A DNA stretch of 49,989 nt from Bacteroidaceae bacterium (lineage in GTDB: Bacteria; Bacteroidota; Bacteroidia; Bacteroidales; Bacteroidaceae): contig JAFXAR010000010.1 in assembly GCA_017516885.1 (NCBI GenBank), positions 1 to 49,989 on the forward strand. Reading direction: 5' to 3'. The notes under the pieces were generated by a model. The model searched no databases, was not told the origin of the DNA, and was given only the letters and a program-made list of their open reading frames with translations. Shown in pieces: positions 8,779 through 17,812 of the stretch (positions are counted from its first letter, which is position 1; every line of letters starts with the position of its first letter). Made by a program: the position numbers and the translations under genes.

Positions 8779-9516
8779 TTAAAACAGATGCTTATTCTGC
8801 CATGATTTTTCAATCAGTACCGGCAGCTTTTCAAGAGAATCTATTATTGCTGCGGGTTCAAAACCCGGCTCAATGCTTTCTTCGGCCCAGCAGATTTTCT
8901 TTAGCCACACGCTCTTGCATCCAAGTGCGGATGACGGGTAGATGTCTTTCTTGTATGAGTCGCCAATTACAAGAGTTTCATTGGCATGTGTTCCTAATTT
9001 GTCTACTCCAAGAGCGAACAGGGCCGGGTCGGGCTTGCGTATGCCAACCACGGACGATTCTATGATTTCATTGAAATAACCGCTGAGTGCGAATTCCTCA
9101 AGAACAACAGGCATGTTGCCATAGAAATTCGTAACAAGTACCGTGGGGTAGAGCGCTGACAGCTTTTCTACGATTGGGCGGGTGGTTTCAAGTGTGGTTT
9201 CTACCTTATTATAACAGCGGCGCAGAATCTCTTCGCCTTCTGCATTTCCTATCTTCATGTATGGCATTGTCTCATTGAGGAAAGCAATTTGCAGGGCAAT
9301 CTTCTTTTCAAGCATTGTGCGGAATGTGTCGCTTGGCTCAATTATGCGTGCTTTAGCCAATGAACGCTCGCCGTGTATGTATGCGTTGCGGAAAGTCTCC
9401 TTGTCAATGCCAGTTGCGACTTGCCTGTACTGCTCCCAGATGAGCTCGCCCCAATGGATGCCGTTAGTATCAATTGTGCCGCCAAAGTCAAATATTATAC
9501 CTTTAATTGTACTCAT
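8779..9516 (-). CDS. HAD-superfamily hydrolase, last gene of the CDP-alcohol cluster
   Basis: About 245 residues. HAD motif I is seen as FDFGGTID near residue 10 (nucleophile Asp10), motif II as LVTNF, motif III as the Lys of GIRKPDPALF, and motif IV as VIGDSYKKD. A cap region of helices follows motif I. The ATG at 9516 (MSTIKGIIF) was preferred to the one four codons upstream. It overlaps the end of the CDP-alcohol phosphotransferase gene by 14 bp, which suggests translational coupling. In this context it may be the phosphatase that removes a phosphate left after phosphotransfer, or one that acts on the precursor. The substrate is unknown. Confidence 0.85.
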   Translation of the reverse strand: MSTIKGIIFDFGGTIDTNGIHWGELIWEQYRQVATGIDKETFRNAYIHGERSLAKARIIEPSDTFRTMLEKKIALQIAFLNETMPYMKIGNAEGEEILRRCYNKVETTLETTRPIVEKLSALYPTVLVTNFYGNMPVVLEEFALSGYFNEIIESSVVGIRKPDPALFALGVDKLGTHANETLVIGDSYKKDIYPSSALGCKSVWLKKICWAEESIEPGFEPAAIIDSLEKLPVLIEKSWQNKHLF

Positions 9517-10456
9517 AACCGCTTTCAATTTTTTCTGTCAGGCGTTTGCATAGCGATTCGTGCTTGTGCTGCATGTAGAGGAAGAGTGTCATTAGCGCCA
9601 CAAGCTCAAAAATCAGGTACATCCACAGCTCCCCTGTAAGCATGGCAAAGCAGAGCATTATTGCGCGGGAATTGAATGTGAGGATGTTTGTGTATTTCAT
9701 CAGCGGAAGGCTGCCTTTGCGGAACTCCTCGCGAAGTTCCGATGGGATTGCTGTGCCGTAGTGCCTGTGCACGCATTTAATGAACTGTTGGAATTTGGGT
9801 GACATGCGTTCCTGGTTGCTTACATAGGCAACGTAGGCGTTGAGGAATATCTTCCAAAAGAAATTGCCGCGCCATGGTGTTTCGTCATACTCCTTTTTCT
9901 GTGCAATGGAGTTGTGGAATTCGTTGCCGTTCTTTTCGTTGGTAAAGTAGAGGTGTATGTTGCGGTAGTAGTCGGCAAGCTGGCACTGCGAGCCGTGAAC
10001 CCAAAATCCGCAGAATGAGACAAGCACCCAGATTATAGGCCCCCAATTGTACTCCGGAGCAAATGGTATGGGCTGGAAGGTCTCCCTGGAAGCTATTGCA
10101 AAGTATATGCAGAAGAACCAGCAGTCGCCGGCGAATCCATCAAGTATGCGTCCCCACCGTGTCTTTTGCCCGGTTATTCGCGCCAGTTGCCCATCGGTGC
10201 TGTCGTAGAGGTTTGCCCACATGAGCAGCAGCACGCCAAGAATGTTCCAGCGCAGATTTTCCTGGAAAAAGCAAACTCCTGCTCCAATTCCCAGGAATAT
10301 TGATATAATTGTTATTACGTTAGGGTGTATGCCTCTGTTGCGGAAGAACAGCGCACAGTGGAATCCGAGCGGACGGTAGAACCAAAGGTCAAGGAATTCT
10401 TCTGTGTCGGCCGATTTTATTGATGCCTGATATATCTTCTTATCTTCTTCTCTCAT
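9503..10456 (-). CDS. CDP-alcohol phosphatidyltransferase family integral membrane enzyme
   Basis: 317 residues with about six membrane segments. The family signature D-x2-D-G-x2-A-R-x8-G-x3-D is present in YDSTDGQLARITG and GRILD. The last Asp of the signature, usually x3 after the previous one, falls one residue later here (DGFAGD). The family moves a phospho-alcohol from a CDP-linked donor to an acceptor alcohol, with the active site at the membrane. The gene overlaps its neighbours on both sides (17 bp with the ATP-grasp gene, 14 bp with the HAD gene). With a nucleotidyltransferase two genes upstream, the pair recalls inositol-1-phosphate cytidylyltransferase plus di-inositol-phosphate-phosphate synthase of thermophiles, but the substrate here is not known. 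Confidence 0.85.
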   Translation of the reverse strand: MREEDKKIYQASIKSADTEEFLDLWFYRPLGFHCALFFRNRGIHPNVITIISIFLGIGAGVCFFQENLRWNILGVLLLMWANLYDSTDGQLARITGQKTRWGRILDGFAGDCWFFCIYFAIASRETFQPIPFAPEYNWGPIIWVLVSFCGFWVHGSQCQLADYYRNIHLYFTNEKNGNEFHNSIAQKKEYDETPWRGNFFWKIFLNAYVAYVSNQERMSPKFQQFIKCVHRHYGTAIPSELREEFRKGSLPLMKYTNILTFNSRAIMLCFAMLTGELWMYLIFELVALMTLFLYMQHKHESLCKRLTEKIESGYEYN

Positions 10457-11273
10457 TTTCTTCTATGTATCTCTTGGTTATATGTTCGGCAATTTCGTAT
10501 GCCGCCTTGCTGCGTACGGCAGTGAAACTGGGAAAGTCATTGAGGTCTATTATATATATGCTCCCATTTTTGTCAACGATGCAGTCGCCGCCGTATATTT
10601 CAACTCCCACTGCCTTTGCTGCCGAGAATGCAGTCTCTCTCATCTCTTGCATGCTGAAGGCGTAGTGATGCGGAGCGCCATTGATTTTTTCAAGTCCGAA
10701 CTTGCTCTTGTCAGGGTCGGGATAGCAATAGTGGAAGAACCGCTCTCCAATGCCATAGAACTTTACTATGTCGCCTTCAATGTGCTTGCTGTGCACATGG
10801 CGGCTTATGCCTCTGCTTTTCATTTCGGCAACGGCCTCTTTCGCTTCATTGAGGTTGCGTGCGAAGCATACGTCGTTTTTATGACAGCTCCAGCCATCGC
10901 CCCTTTTTATCCATGCCGGATAGGGGAGCGCATCAATAGCTTCATCATTCTCAAAAACGGTAAACTCCGGCTGGGGTATGCCGCTTTTTTGCAGCTCTTG
11001 CATGAGGGCAATTCTTGAACAGCGCCTTACTGCCGCTGCGCTGTTTATAGCAATAGCTCCGTTTTTTTCGGCCTCTGCAATTTTGTCCAGTGTGCTGCCT
11101 GTGCGTGTCATGTGGCAGATTATGTCGGCATCAATCGGAGCATGCCCGTCAATGACGGTTACTTCGGCGTCTCTTGACTTGAGCTCTTCCGCTACACTTT
11201 CAAGGATGGCTGCATCGTTGCCTGCCATGTTGGGAGAATCGCTTGCGTTGCGCTTTATTATTGCTATCTTCAT
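10440..11273 (-). CDS. ATP-grasp fold ligase-like protein
   Basis: 277 residues with an ATP-grasp layout: an N-terminal Rossmann-like domain (MKIAIIKRNASD, ending near residue 90), an ATP-binding lysine in PAWIKRGDGWS, a glutamate-containing strand in HIEGDIVKFYGIG, and the metal-binding strand YIIDLNDFPSF near residue 245. Such proteins join a carboxylate to an amine through an acyl-phosphate. It overlaps the nucleotidyltransferase gene by 4 bp (ATGA) and the CDP-alcohol phosphotransferase gene by 17 bp, so the three are surely one operon. The partner substrates cannot be read; an amino acid or small peptide added to the polar group is a reasonable guess. Confidence 0.8.
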   Translation of the reverse strand: MKIAIIKRNASDSPNMAGNDAAILESVAEELKSRDAEVTVIDGHAPIDADIICHMTRTGSTLDKIAEAEKNGAIAINSAAAVRRCSRIALMQELQKSGIPQPEFTVFENDEAIDALPYPAWIKRGDGWSCHKNDVCFARNLNEAKEAVAEMKSRGISRHVHSKHIEGDIVKFYGIGERFFHYCYPDPDKSKFGLEKINGAPHHYAFSMQEMRETAFSAAKAVGVEIYGGDCIVDKNGSIYIIDLNDFPSFTAVRSKAAYEIAEHITKRYIEENERRR

Positions 11274-11968
11274 TCTTCTGAAAGGAATTCCAAGGCCTTA
11301 GCAATGTCATCGGCATGGTCAATGTCTATGATTTTTGAGAAAGGCCATGCTTTAAGCATCATTCCCTCTTCGGTGAGCCTGCGCTGAAAGTTGCGCATGC
11401 GTGAATTTCCCTCTTCTATGCACTTGTCAAGAATGTCAAGCGCCTCGGGCGGCAGTCCGTAGATGCCTCCCGATATATACTTTGTGCTGACGGAGGGGGT
11501 GTCGCTGAAGCGGGTTATATGCATTTCGCTGTCGGTGTCAATGTAGAGCGGCTTTTCATCATCAATAAAGTCTGTCACTGCCATAAGGCCTCCTTCGCTG
11601 CATTCGGAGAATGCCTTTATGTATTCCCCGAATTCCCTTTCATGAAAAAGGGTGTCAACAGTGGTAAGGCAGAATTTTTTGCCGCGCAGCAGATGGCTCA
11701 GCGCATGAAGGCTGTGCATGGAACTTGGTGTGCTCTTTACGACAATGTTTATGGGGAACTCCTGTTGCAGGGTTCTCAGGTGCTGATGCGTTTCGGGCTG
11801 CTGTTCGTTTATTATTATGTTTATTGAACTTGCGCCGTGGCGGGCAAACACTCTGACGAGACGCTCTATGACAGGAGTGCCGTTCAGTTTGACAAGGGGC
11901 TTGGGTGTTGCAATGCCCTCTTTGGCAAGACGCGAGCCTTCGCCGGCCGCTATTATTGCAAAATCCAT
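11270..11968 (-). CDS. Sugar/alcohol-phosphate nucleotidyltransferase (NTP transferase family)
   Basis: 232 residues of the GT-A-like nucleotidyltransferase family. The NTP-binding loop is AAGEGSRLAKEG, followed by TPKPLVKLNGTPVIERLV, which also binds the nucleotide. CLTTVDTLF gives the metal-binding Asp, and IDIDHADDIAKAL is the common C-terminal motif. The family makes NDP-sugars or CDP-alcohols from a phosphorylated substrate and NTP. Since a CDP-alcohol phosphotransferase is encoded in the same operon, a CTP-using enzyme that makes a CDP-alcohol is the best guess. pdxA ends 3 bp upstream. Confidence 0.85.
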   Translation of the reverse strand: MDFAIIAAGEGSRLAKEGIATPKPLVKLNGTPVIERLVRVFARHGASSINIIINEQQPETHQHLRTLQQEFPINIVVKSTPSSMHSLHALSHLLRGKKFCLTTVDTLFHEREFGEYIKAFSECSEGGLMAVTDFIDDEKPLYIDTDSEMHITRFSDTPSVSTKYISGGIYGLPPEALDILDKCIEEGNSRMRNFQRRLTEEGMMLKAWPFSKIIDIDHADDIAKALEFLSEE

Positions 11969-11971
11969 ACT

Positions 11972-13069
11972 TTATTCGTTGTCGGGCAGTTGCAGGTTAA
12001 GGCGGTTGCTGTCATCGCGCTTCTCAAAATACATTTTGCGAAGCGGATTGCGGCGTGCCTCGCTGTATCTCTTGCGGTTGCGGTATATGTCAATGCCTGC
12101 GTATATTGCCTGTCTGAACGAGTTTTCGTCGGCAGTTCCCTTGCCTGCAATGTCGTATGCAACGCCGTGAGCCGGTGAGGTGCGTATAATTTGCAGTCCG
12201 GCAGTGAAGTTCACTCCGTCATTCATGGCAAGTGTCTTGAGCGGGGTAAGTCCCTGGTCGTGGTACATTGCCAAAATTGCATCAAATGATGAATATTTGC
12301 CGCTTCCCATAAAGCCGTCAGCAGCGAATGGTCCATAGCAGAATATTCCGCTATCGTTCATCTTCCTTATTGTGGGAGTGATAATCTCTATCTCCTCCTT
12401 GCCTAACAGGCCGTTGTCTCCTGAATGGGGGTTGAGCGAGAGGACTGCAATCTTGGGCGCGTCAATATTGAAGTCTTTCTTCAGGCTCTCGTTCAGCAGT
12501 GTCAGCTTCTCTTCAAGCAGTTCGCCTGTTATGGCTTCGGGAATGTCGCGCAGTGCCATGTGCGATGTGGCCACTGCAACACGCATGTCGCCGCTGCACA
12601 GGAGCATTAGAGCCTTCTCCTCGCCGCCGCAGCGTTCCTGCAGATATTCGGTGTGTCCGGGGAAACTGAACTGCTCGTTCTGTATTGTGCTTTTGTTTAT
12701 TGGCGCAGTCACTATTATGTCAATATTTCCTTCAAGGCAGTCTTTTACAGCCATTTCTAATGCCTGGAATGCAGCAATGCCAGCCTCGGCAGTGCTTGTG
12801 CCTAACTCAATATGTACCTCATCGTCATTGCAATTGATGATATTGAGCCTGCCTTCCTGTGCCTCGGCAATGCTGCCAATGCTGTTGTATTGTGTCTCCG
12901 TTTCCAGCGCTTTGCGATGGTATGCTGCCACTTTGGGCGAGCCGTAGACCACCGGGGTGCATATTTCAAACATTTCGGGATTGCTGAATGCCTTGAAGAT
13001 AATCTCGTAGCCTATGCCGTTTATATCGCCTTGTGTAATTCCTATGCGTATCTTATGCTTGTTGCTCAT
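11972..13069 (-). CDS. pdxA: 4-hydroxythreonine-4-phosphate dehydrogenase
   Basis: 365 residues. PdxA oxidises 4-phosphohydroxy-L-threonine in the DXP-dependent pyridoxal phosphate pathway, using NAD and a metal ion. Family marks are the N-terminal GITQGDINGIGYEI, the metal-binding FPGHTEYL, and AMYHDQGLTPLK and TSPAHGVAYDIAGKG near the C-terminus. It is slightly longer than E. coli PdxA (329), as in other Bacteroidetes. It lies 13 bp after the DUF4837 gene and 3 bp before the nucleotidyltransferase gene, so it bridges a housekeeping block and the accessory lipid-like block. Confidence 0.95.
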   Translation of the reverse strand: MSNKHKIRIGITQGDINGIGYEIIFKAFSNPEMFEICTPVVYGSPKVAAYHRKALETETQYNSIGSIAEAQEGRLNIINCNDDEVHIELGTSTAEAGIAAFQALEMAVKDCLEGNIDIIVTAPINKSTIQNEQFSFPGHTEYLQERCGGEEKALMLLCSGDMRVAVATSHMALRDIPEAITGELLEEKLTLLNESLKKDFNIDAPKIAVLSLNPHSGDNGLLGKEEIEIITPTIRKMNDSGIFCYGPFAADGFMGSGKYSSFDAILAMYHDQGLTPLKTLAMNDGVNFTAGLQIIRTSPAHGVAYDIAGKGTADENSFRQAIYAGIDIYRNRKRYSEARRNPLRKMYFEKRDDSNRLNLQLPDNE

Positions 13070-13082
13070 GGTAATATGTTTT

Positions 13083-14117
13083 CTATTTTTCTTCTACAAT
13101 AATTTCGGGCAAGGTGTTTGCATTGTCGGCGAGCTTGTCCTCGGGCAGCCTCAATGTGCGCAGCGAAGCCTCTAGCCTTCTCATTATGTTGCCTTTGTCT
13201 TTATTCTCAATTGATGTAAATGTCTCCACTACAATCATGCGGTTGTTTATTTCGTCCACTACGGAGTACGATACGAATGCGCCTCCCCATGGCTCATTGT
13301 CCATTTCCCATAATCCTCTTACCGATTTCATGTAATGGCCATTGAAGTCCTCCTCTCTCACGGAGAGGTCTTTTCTTCTTGTTGTCATGTGCTCGCTGAC
13401 GTTCTTCCTGAGCACTGAATCGCGCATGTTTGAGAAGTTCTCCTTAGAGAAATTATCAGTAGAGGTATAGGGGTAGCTGTAGATTACAAAATTGAGTATA
13501 TCGCGGTTTGTTGTATTGTGGTCAGAGAACCAGATGCAGTTTTCTCCAACTTTGTAGCCGGCAATGCCAAGGGGAATCTTCATGTCGCATCCGAACTCCT
13601 TGTTTATCATCTCCTGAGCCTGCTTGTTGTAGTTGTCCTTAAGGATTTCCTGTTGTCTGTCAAACTCAATAAGTGTAAAAAAGTCAATAATGCTCTGCGA
13701 ATTATCTTTTACATAACTCTCAAACTCTTCAATAGAGGGTGCCTGTATACGCAGTGCTACTTGCGGAACTGCGTTTACATTCCTTGCATACTTCATGCTT
13801 GCCTGTGAATAGTACTGGCCGTTTATGTCAACAATAATAATATTGCGGAATGTCTTCTTTACTCCTTCAAATTTGTCTTTGCTTATTCTTGTCACTTTGA
13901 ATGAGGGCTCGGGAAGCGGAAGGCCGGGGATGCTTTTGGTTACAACTTCGGCTATTGCTGTTCCTGCGGGTGTCTCCCAAATTGCGTCGTCACATACGAG
14001 AAGAATTTCATAGGGGTTGCCTATTGATTTTTTCTCAACCCCTGCAACTGAACTGAACAGGCCGTCGCATCCGGTAAGCGCTATGAGGGCGGCAAATATA
14101 AAGATAATCTTTTTCAT
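13083..14117 (-). CDS. DUF4837 family lipoprotein
   Basis: 344 residues from the ATG at 14117. The frame is open 18 codons further, but that part overlaps rlmN, and MKKIIFIFAALIALTGCDG is a clean lipoprotein signal with Cys at the lipobox. The mature part begins GNPYEILLVCDDAIW and matches the DUF4837 family found in Bacteroidetes; two similar halves are likely (the second begins near GYKVGENCIWFSD). The function is unknown. The order rlmN - DUF4837 - pdxA is, as I recall, common in this order of bacteria, which supports the call. It starts 7 bp after rlmN. Confidence 0.85.
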   Translation of the reverse strand: MKKIIFIFAALIALTGCDGLFSSVAGVEKKSIGNPYEILLVCDDAIWETPAGTAIAEVVTKSIPGLPLPEPSFKVTRISKDKFEGVKKTFRNIIIVDINGQYYSQASMKYARNVNAVPQVALRIQAPSIEEFESYVKDNSQSIIDFFTLIEFDRQQEILKDNYNKQAQEMINKEFGCDMKIPLGIAGYKVGENCIWFSDHNTTNRDILNFVIYSYPYTSTDNFSKENFSNMRDSVLRKNVSEHMTTRRKDLSVREEDFNGHYMKSVRGLWEMDNEPWGGAFVSYSVVDEINNRMIVVETFTSIENKDKGNIMRRLEASLRTLRLPEDKLADNANTLPEIIVEEK

Positions 14118-14124
14118 ATTTATG

Positions 14125-15156
14125 TTATTTATTGTTATGCTTGAGTGTCGACAGCATTCCGCATGCTGCAAAAATATCCTCTCCTCTTGACGCCCTTATG
14201 GTGGTGAAAAGGCCGTTCTTGGTGAGGAAATCCCTAAGGCGTACCATTCCCTCCTCGTCTACGCCCTCAAGGGGCACTCCGGGTATTGCGTGGTAACGTA
14301 TCAGGTTTATTCTGCAATCCAAGCCGCGAAGCAGCTTTATAAGTTCTCTTGCGTGGGCGAGGGTTTCGTTTATGCCTTTGAACACAATGTACTCAAATGT
14401 GAGCCTGCGCTGGTGGCTGAAGTCATACTCCCTGAGCAGGTCAAGAATTTCTGTAATTGAATAGCCTTTTTCGGCAGGCATAATCTCCTTGCGCTTTTCT
14501 GGAATTGGGTGGTGCAGGCTTATTGCAATGTGATAGTCGCCCGAATCGAGAAGGCGCTTCAGTCCCTTGCGCACTCCAACCGATGAAACGGTCAGGCGGT
14601 GAGGGCTCCATGCAAGTCCGTAATTGCTTGTCAGCACCTCTATTGCCGGAAGCAGATTATCAAGATTGTCGCACGGCTCACCCATGCCCATGAATACGAT
14701 GTTTGTCAGCTTTTCAAATTCAGGAAGTGAGAAAATTTGGTTTAGAATCTCATTCGATGTAAGGCTTGCCGTGTACTTCTGCTTGCCGGTCATGCAAAAC
14801 AGGCAGTTCATCTTGCAGCCTACTTGTGACGATACGCATAGCGTGGCACGCTCTCCGTCGGGGATGTATACCGCCTCTACAAAATGCCCATTGTCAACCT
14901 CAAAAAGGTATTTTACTGTGCCGTCGATTGAACGTGCTGCCTCGGCAGGTTCTTTGCGGCCAACCTCAAACAGCCTGGCAAGTTTTTCGCGGTTCTTGAG
15001 GGAGATGTTTGACATGCTCTCTATTGAGAGTACGCGCTTGCTGTAAACCCAGTCGGCAATCTGCTTGGCTGAAAATGCCGGCATTCCGGCCTCCTTTACA
15101 GCATCGGTCATTTCGCTGAGTGTCATTCCCAAAAGTTTTCTCTTGTTCTCGTCCAT
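14125..15156 (-). CDS. rlmN: Dual-specificity 23S rRNA A2503 / tRNA A37 C2-methyltransferase
   Basis: 343 residues. A radical-SAM methyltransferase that methylates C2 of A2503 in 23S rRNA and of A37 in some tRNAs. The cluster ligands are C114-x3-C118-x2-C121 (GCKMNCLFC), the SAM motif GMGEP is present, and the methyl-carrying Cys is C332 in FAACGML near the C-terminus. It is first in a minus-strand run with the DUF4837 gene, pdxA and the CDP-alcohol cluster. A -7 box (TATCTTCG) lies about 65 bp upstream, and the divergent 15401 gene has its own promoter in the same gap. Confidence 0.97.
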   Translation of the reverse strand: MDENKRKLLGMTLSEMTDAVKEAGMPAFSAKQIADWVYSKRVLSIESMSNISLKNREKLARLFEVGRKEPAEAARSIDGTVKYLFEVDNGHFVEAVYIPDGERATLCVSSQVGCKMNCLFCMTGKQKYTASLTSNEILNQIFSLPEFEKLTNIVFMGMGEPCDNLDNLLPAIEVLTSNYGLAWSPHRLTVSSVGVRKGLKRLLDSGDYHIAISLHHPIPEKRKEIMPAEKGYSITEILDLLREYDFSHQRRLTFEYIVFKGINETLAHARELIKLLRGLDCRINLIRYHAIPGVPLEGVDEEGMVRLRDFLTKNGLFTTIRASRGEDIFAACGMLSTLKHNNK

Positions 15157-15218
15157 CCGCTAAAACTGTTTAATTGTCATTTAGCAAGGTTATTCCCCGC
15201 AGTTTCTGAATTCAACTG

Positions 15219-15226
15219 CGAAGATA
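15219..15226 (-). promoter_or_regulatory. -7 box upstream of rlmN
   Basis: On the minus strand this reads TATCTTCG, followed by CA, one base away from TAnnTTTG. There is no clear -33 TTTG at 19-20 bp. Confidence 0.4.
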
Positions 15227-15351
15227 CACATTTTTTGCCGTATTCTCTCTCTTTATTTACGAAATAACTTATTTATTAAGGTATATTCTGATAAATATGT
15301 TCACGTCTGATGCTCTGATGAGTGCAATATCCAAGTTTTTTAATCAAAAAT

Positions 15352-15382
15352 TTTGCTTCTTGAAGCATGTTTGCTAACTTCG
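15352..15382 (+). promoter_or_regulatory. Promoter of the GT2/DUF4922 gene
   Basis: TTTG (15352-15355), a 19-bp spacer, then TAACTTCG (15375-15382). The expected transcription start near 15388 leaves about 12 nt before the ATG at 15401. This excludes the in-frame ATG at 15353, which lies in the -33 box. Confidence 0.65.
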
Positions 15383-15400
15383 CAAAAACAGATTCTTATT

Positions 15401-17812
15401 ATGAAAAAATATAGTTTGGAACTTTTTATGCCTATGCCCAGTGACGCAGAGGGCATGAGGGCGCTTGAGAATATGCTTGGCAGCGAAACTGTCAGAAAGG
15501 CGTGGCTGCTGGCTGCTGGCGGGAATGATGCGGAAATTCCTTCAAAGTGCGAACTGCTTGCAGTGGATTCGCTTCTCTCAACCTCGCTATTCAATACTGT
15601 TGCCGAAAGGGCTTCGGCCGATTATGTGCTCTTTTTTGCAAAAAATGGAATAGAGGCTGATTTGAATTCACTTGATGCCTTCGTGCAGAGCGTGCCCGAG
15701 GGTACTTCAATGGCATTTTCGCATTACCGCAAAAGTATAGGCGGCGTTGTTGCCAATGCCCCTACGATAGACTATTTCCCGGGGTGTCTGAGGAATGATT
15801 TTGATTTTGGCTCAATGTTGCTTTTCAGTGTTCCTGCGCTGAAAAAATACCTTGAGCAGAATCTCAAGGAGTATAAATATGCCGGTCTTTATCAATTGAG
15901 ATTGGCTATGGACCGCTTGGGCGGAATTTTCCATTATTGCGAATATGTTTACACTGAAGCTGAACTTGATACCCGAAAGAGCGGCGAGAAGCAGTTTGAC
16001 TATGTAAACCCTGCCCAGCGCGAGGTGCAGGTGGAGATGGAGAAGGTATGCACTCATCACTTGAAGGAGATTGGCGCATGGCTGCCTCCATGCAAATATG
16101 AGGCCTTAGATGTTTCAGAAGGCGAATTCCCGGTAGAGGCATCTGTTGTAATTCCGGTTCTTAACCGCCGCTCGACAATTGCCGATGCTATTGGTTCTGT
16201 GCTGGCGCAGAAAACCTCTTTTCCGTTCAATATAATTGTTGTTGACAACCATTCAACAGATGGTACAGGGGAGATTGTTGATTCTTTTGCCGATGACAGG
16301 GTGGTGCACGTTGTCCCTCAGACACATGACCTTGGCATAGGCGGATGCTGGAATCTTGCTGTAAACAGCGGGCATTGCGGACGCTTTGCCGTACAGCTTG
16401 ACAGTGACGACCTATACAGCGATGAGAATGTACTGCAGCGTATTGTAGACGAATTTTACAGTCAGCAGTGCGCGATGCTTGTAGGCACTTACCGAATATG
16501 CGATTTCGACCTTAATACCTTGCCGCCGGGAGTTATAGACCATCGCGAATGGACCGAAGACAATGGCCGTAACAATGCTCTTAGAATCAATGGCCTTGGC
16601 GCTCCGCGCGCTTTCTATACGCCTGTTATCCGCGAGATTGGATTCCCGAATGTAAGTTATGGCGAGGACTATGCGGTTGGGCTTAAGATTTCCCGCAGAT
16701 ACAGATTGGGTAGAATATATGACGTGCTATATCTTTGCCGCCGCTGGGGAGGCAATTCCGATGCGGCGTTGTCGCACGAGAAGGTAAATGCGCATAATCT
16801 CTATAAGGATTCCTTGCGCACGGCCGAACTTGAGGCGCGAAAGGAACTCTTGGGCAGAATAGGCATCCCTTCAAGGGAAGAGCTTGGCGCGTTCATTGAG
16901 GAGCAGCTTTCACAATGGCCTGATGCTGCAGAGCGGCATGCTGCGCTTGTGAATGTGGAGACGCGTGACCTTGGAAATGGTGTACAGCTGCAGCATAATC
17001 CTGCCCGTGCGGTATCAACGGCGGCAAAGGTTGATAAGGCATCGGTTGCGGCCCGCAAATGTTTCCTTTGTGCAGGCAACCGTCCCTCAGAGCAGATTGC
17101 AAGGAGAGCATTGGGCACTGTTGAGGTGCTTGTTAATCCTTATCCTATATTGCCTTTGCACTTGACTTTGCCGTTGAAGGAGCATTCTCCACAGCTGATA
17201 AAGGGTTTTTATGCCGATATGCTTAACATTGCCCGTGAGTGGCCCGATATGGCTCTGTTCTACAATGGTGCAATGTGCGGTGCTTCAGCGCCCGACCATG
17301 CGCATCTGCAGGCCGGCAGCCGTGCGGCAATACCGCTTTTCGGCGATTGCTGGCGCGAGGAAATTTCATGCGGAATGGAACCTGTGACAGTCAATGAGGG
17401 GGGCGCTGTTTACTATGTTTCCTCATTTACTGTCCCAATGTTCATGATTGCTGCCGGAAGCGTGTCGGCATCGGCGGAACTTTTCACCAGGCTGCTAAAG
17501 GCTTTGCCTGTGGCGGAGGGCGAGGAAGAACCGAGAATGAATCTGTTTGCATGCTACGAAACTGATGAAGGGTATGTGACAATGGTGCTGCCTCGCTCAG
17601 CACATCGCCCTGCTGCATATTATGCCTCAGGCGTGGAGCAGCGCATTGTCAGTCCCGGAGCAATTGACATGGCAGGACTTGTGATAACCCCCCGCAGGGA
17701 GGACTTTGTGTCAATTGGCGCTGATGAGGCTTTGGGCATGCTGCGCGAGGTAGCTATTTCGCAGGATGAGGCTGATGCAGTAGTTAACAGATTAGCGCAG
17801 TTGCCCGAATGA
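15401..17812 (+). CDS. GT2 glycosyltransferase fused to a DUF4922 (HIT/Ap4A-phosphorylase-like) domain
   Basis: 803 residues in three parts. Residues 1-240 look like a degenerate glycosyltransferase-like region with no clear metal site. Residues 246-440 are a GT2 domain (ASVVIPVLNRRSTI, VVDNHSTDGTG, and the DxD-type site DSDD at 334-337). Residues 530-800 match DUF4922: C554-F-L-C557 is a possible zinc site, NPYPILPLHLTLP is the strand before the active site, and H633-A-H635-L-Q637 is the H-x-H-x-Q triad of Ap4A phosphorylase and GalT-type enzymes. The protein may therefore both split an NDP-sugar or dinucleotide and transfer a sugar. Its stop overlaps the start of the SpoIID gene (ATGA), so the two are coupled. 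The substrate is unknown. Confidence 0.82.
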   Translation: MKKYSLELFMPMPSDAEGMRALENMLGSETVRKAWLLAAGGNDAEIPSKCELLAVDSLLSTSLFNTVAERASADYVLFFAKNGIEADLNSLDAFVQSVPEGTSMAFSHYRKSIGGVVANAPTIDYFPGCLRNDFDFGSMLLFSVPALKKYLEQNLKEYKYAGLYQLRLAMDRLGGIFHYCEYVYTEAELDTRKSGEKQFDYVNPAQREVQVEMEKVCTHHLKEIGAWLPPCKYEALDVSEGEFPVEASVVIPVLNRRSTIADAIGSVLAQKTSFPFNIIVVDNHSTDGTGEIVDSFADDRVVHVVPQTHDLGIGGCWNLAVNSGHCGRFAVQLDSDDLYSDENVLQRIVDEFYSQQCAMLVGTYRICDFDLNTLPPGVIDHREWTEDNGRNNALRINGLGAPRAFYTPVIREIGFPNVSYGEDYAVGLKISRRYRLGRIYDVLYLCRRWGGNSDAALSHEKVNAHNLYKDSLRTAELEARKELLGRIGIPSREELGAFIEEQLSQWPDAAERHAALVNVETRDLGNGVQLQHNPARAVSTAAKVDKASVAARKCFLCAGNRPSEQIARRALGTVEVLVNPYPILPLHLTLPLKEHSPQLIKGFYADMLNIAREWPDMALFYNGAMCGASAPDHAHLQAGSRAAIPLFGDCWREEISCGMEPVTVNEGGAVYYVSSFTVPMFMIAAGSVSASAELFTRLLKALPVAEGEEEPRMNLFACYETDEGYVTMVLPRSAHRPAAYYASGVEQRIVSPGAIDMAGLVITPRREDFVSIGADEALGMLREVAISQDEADAVVNRLAQLPE

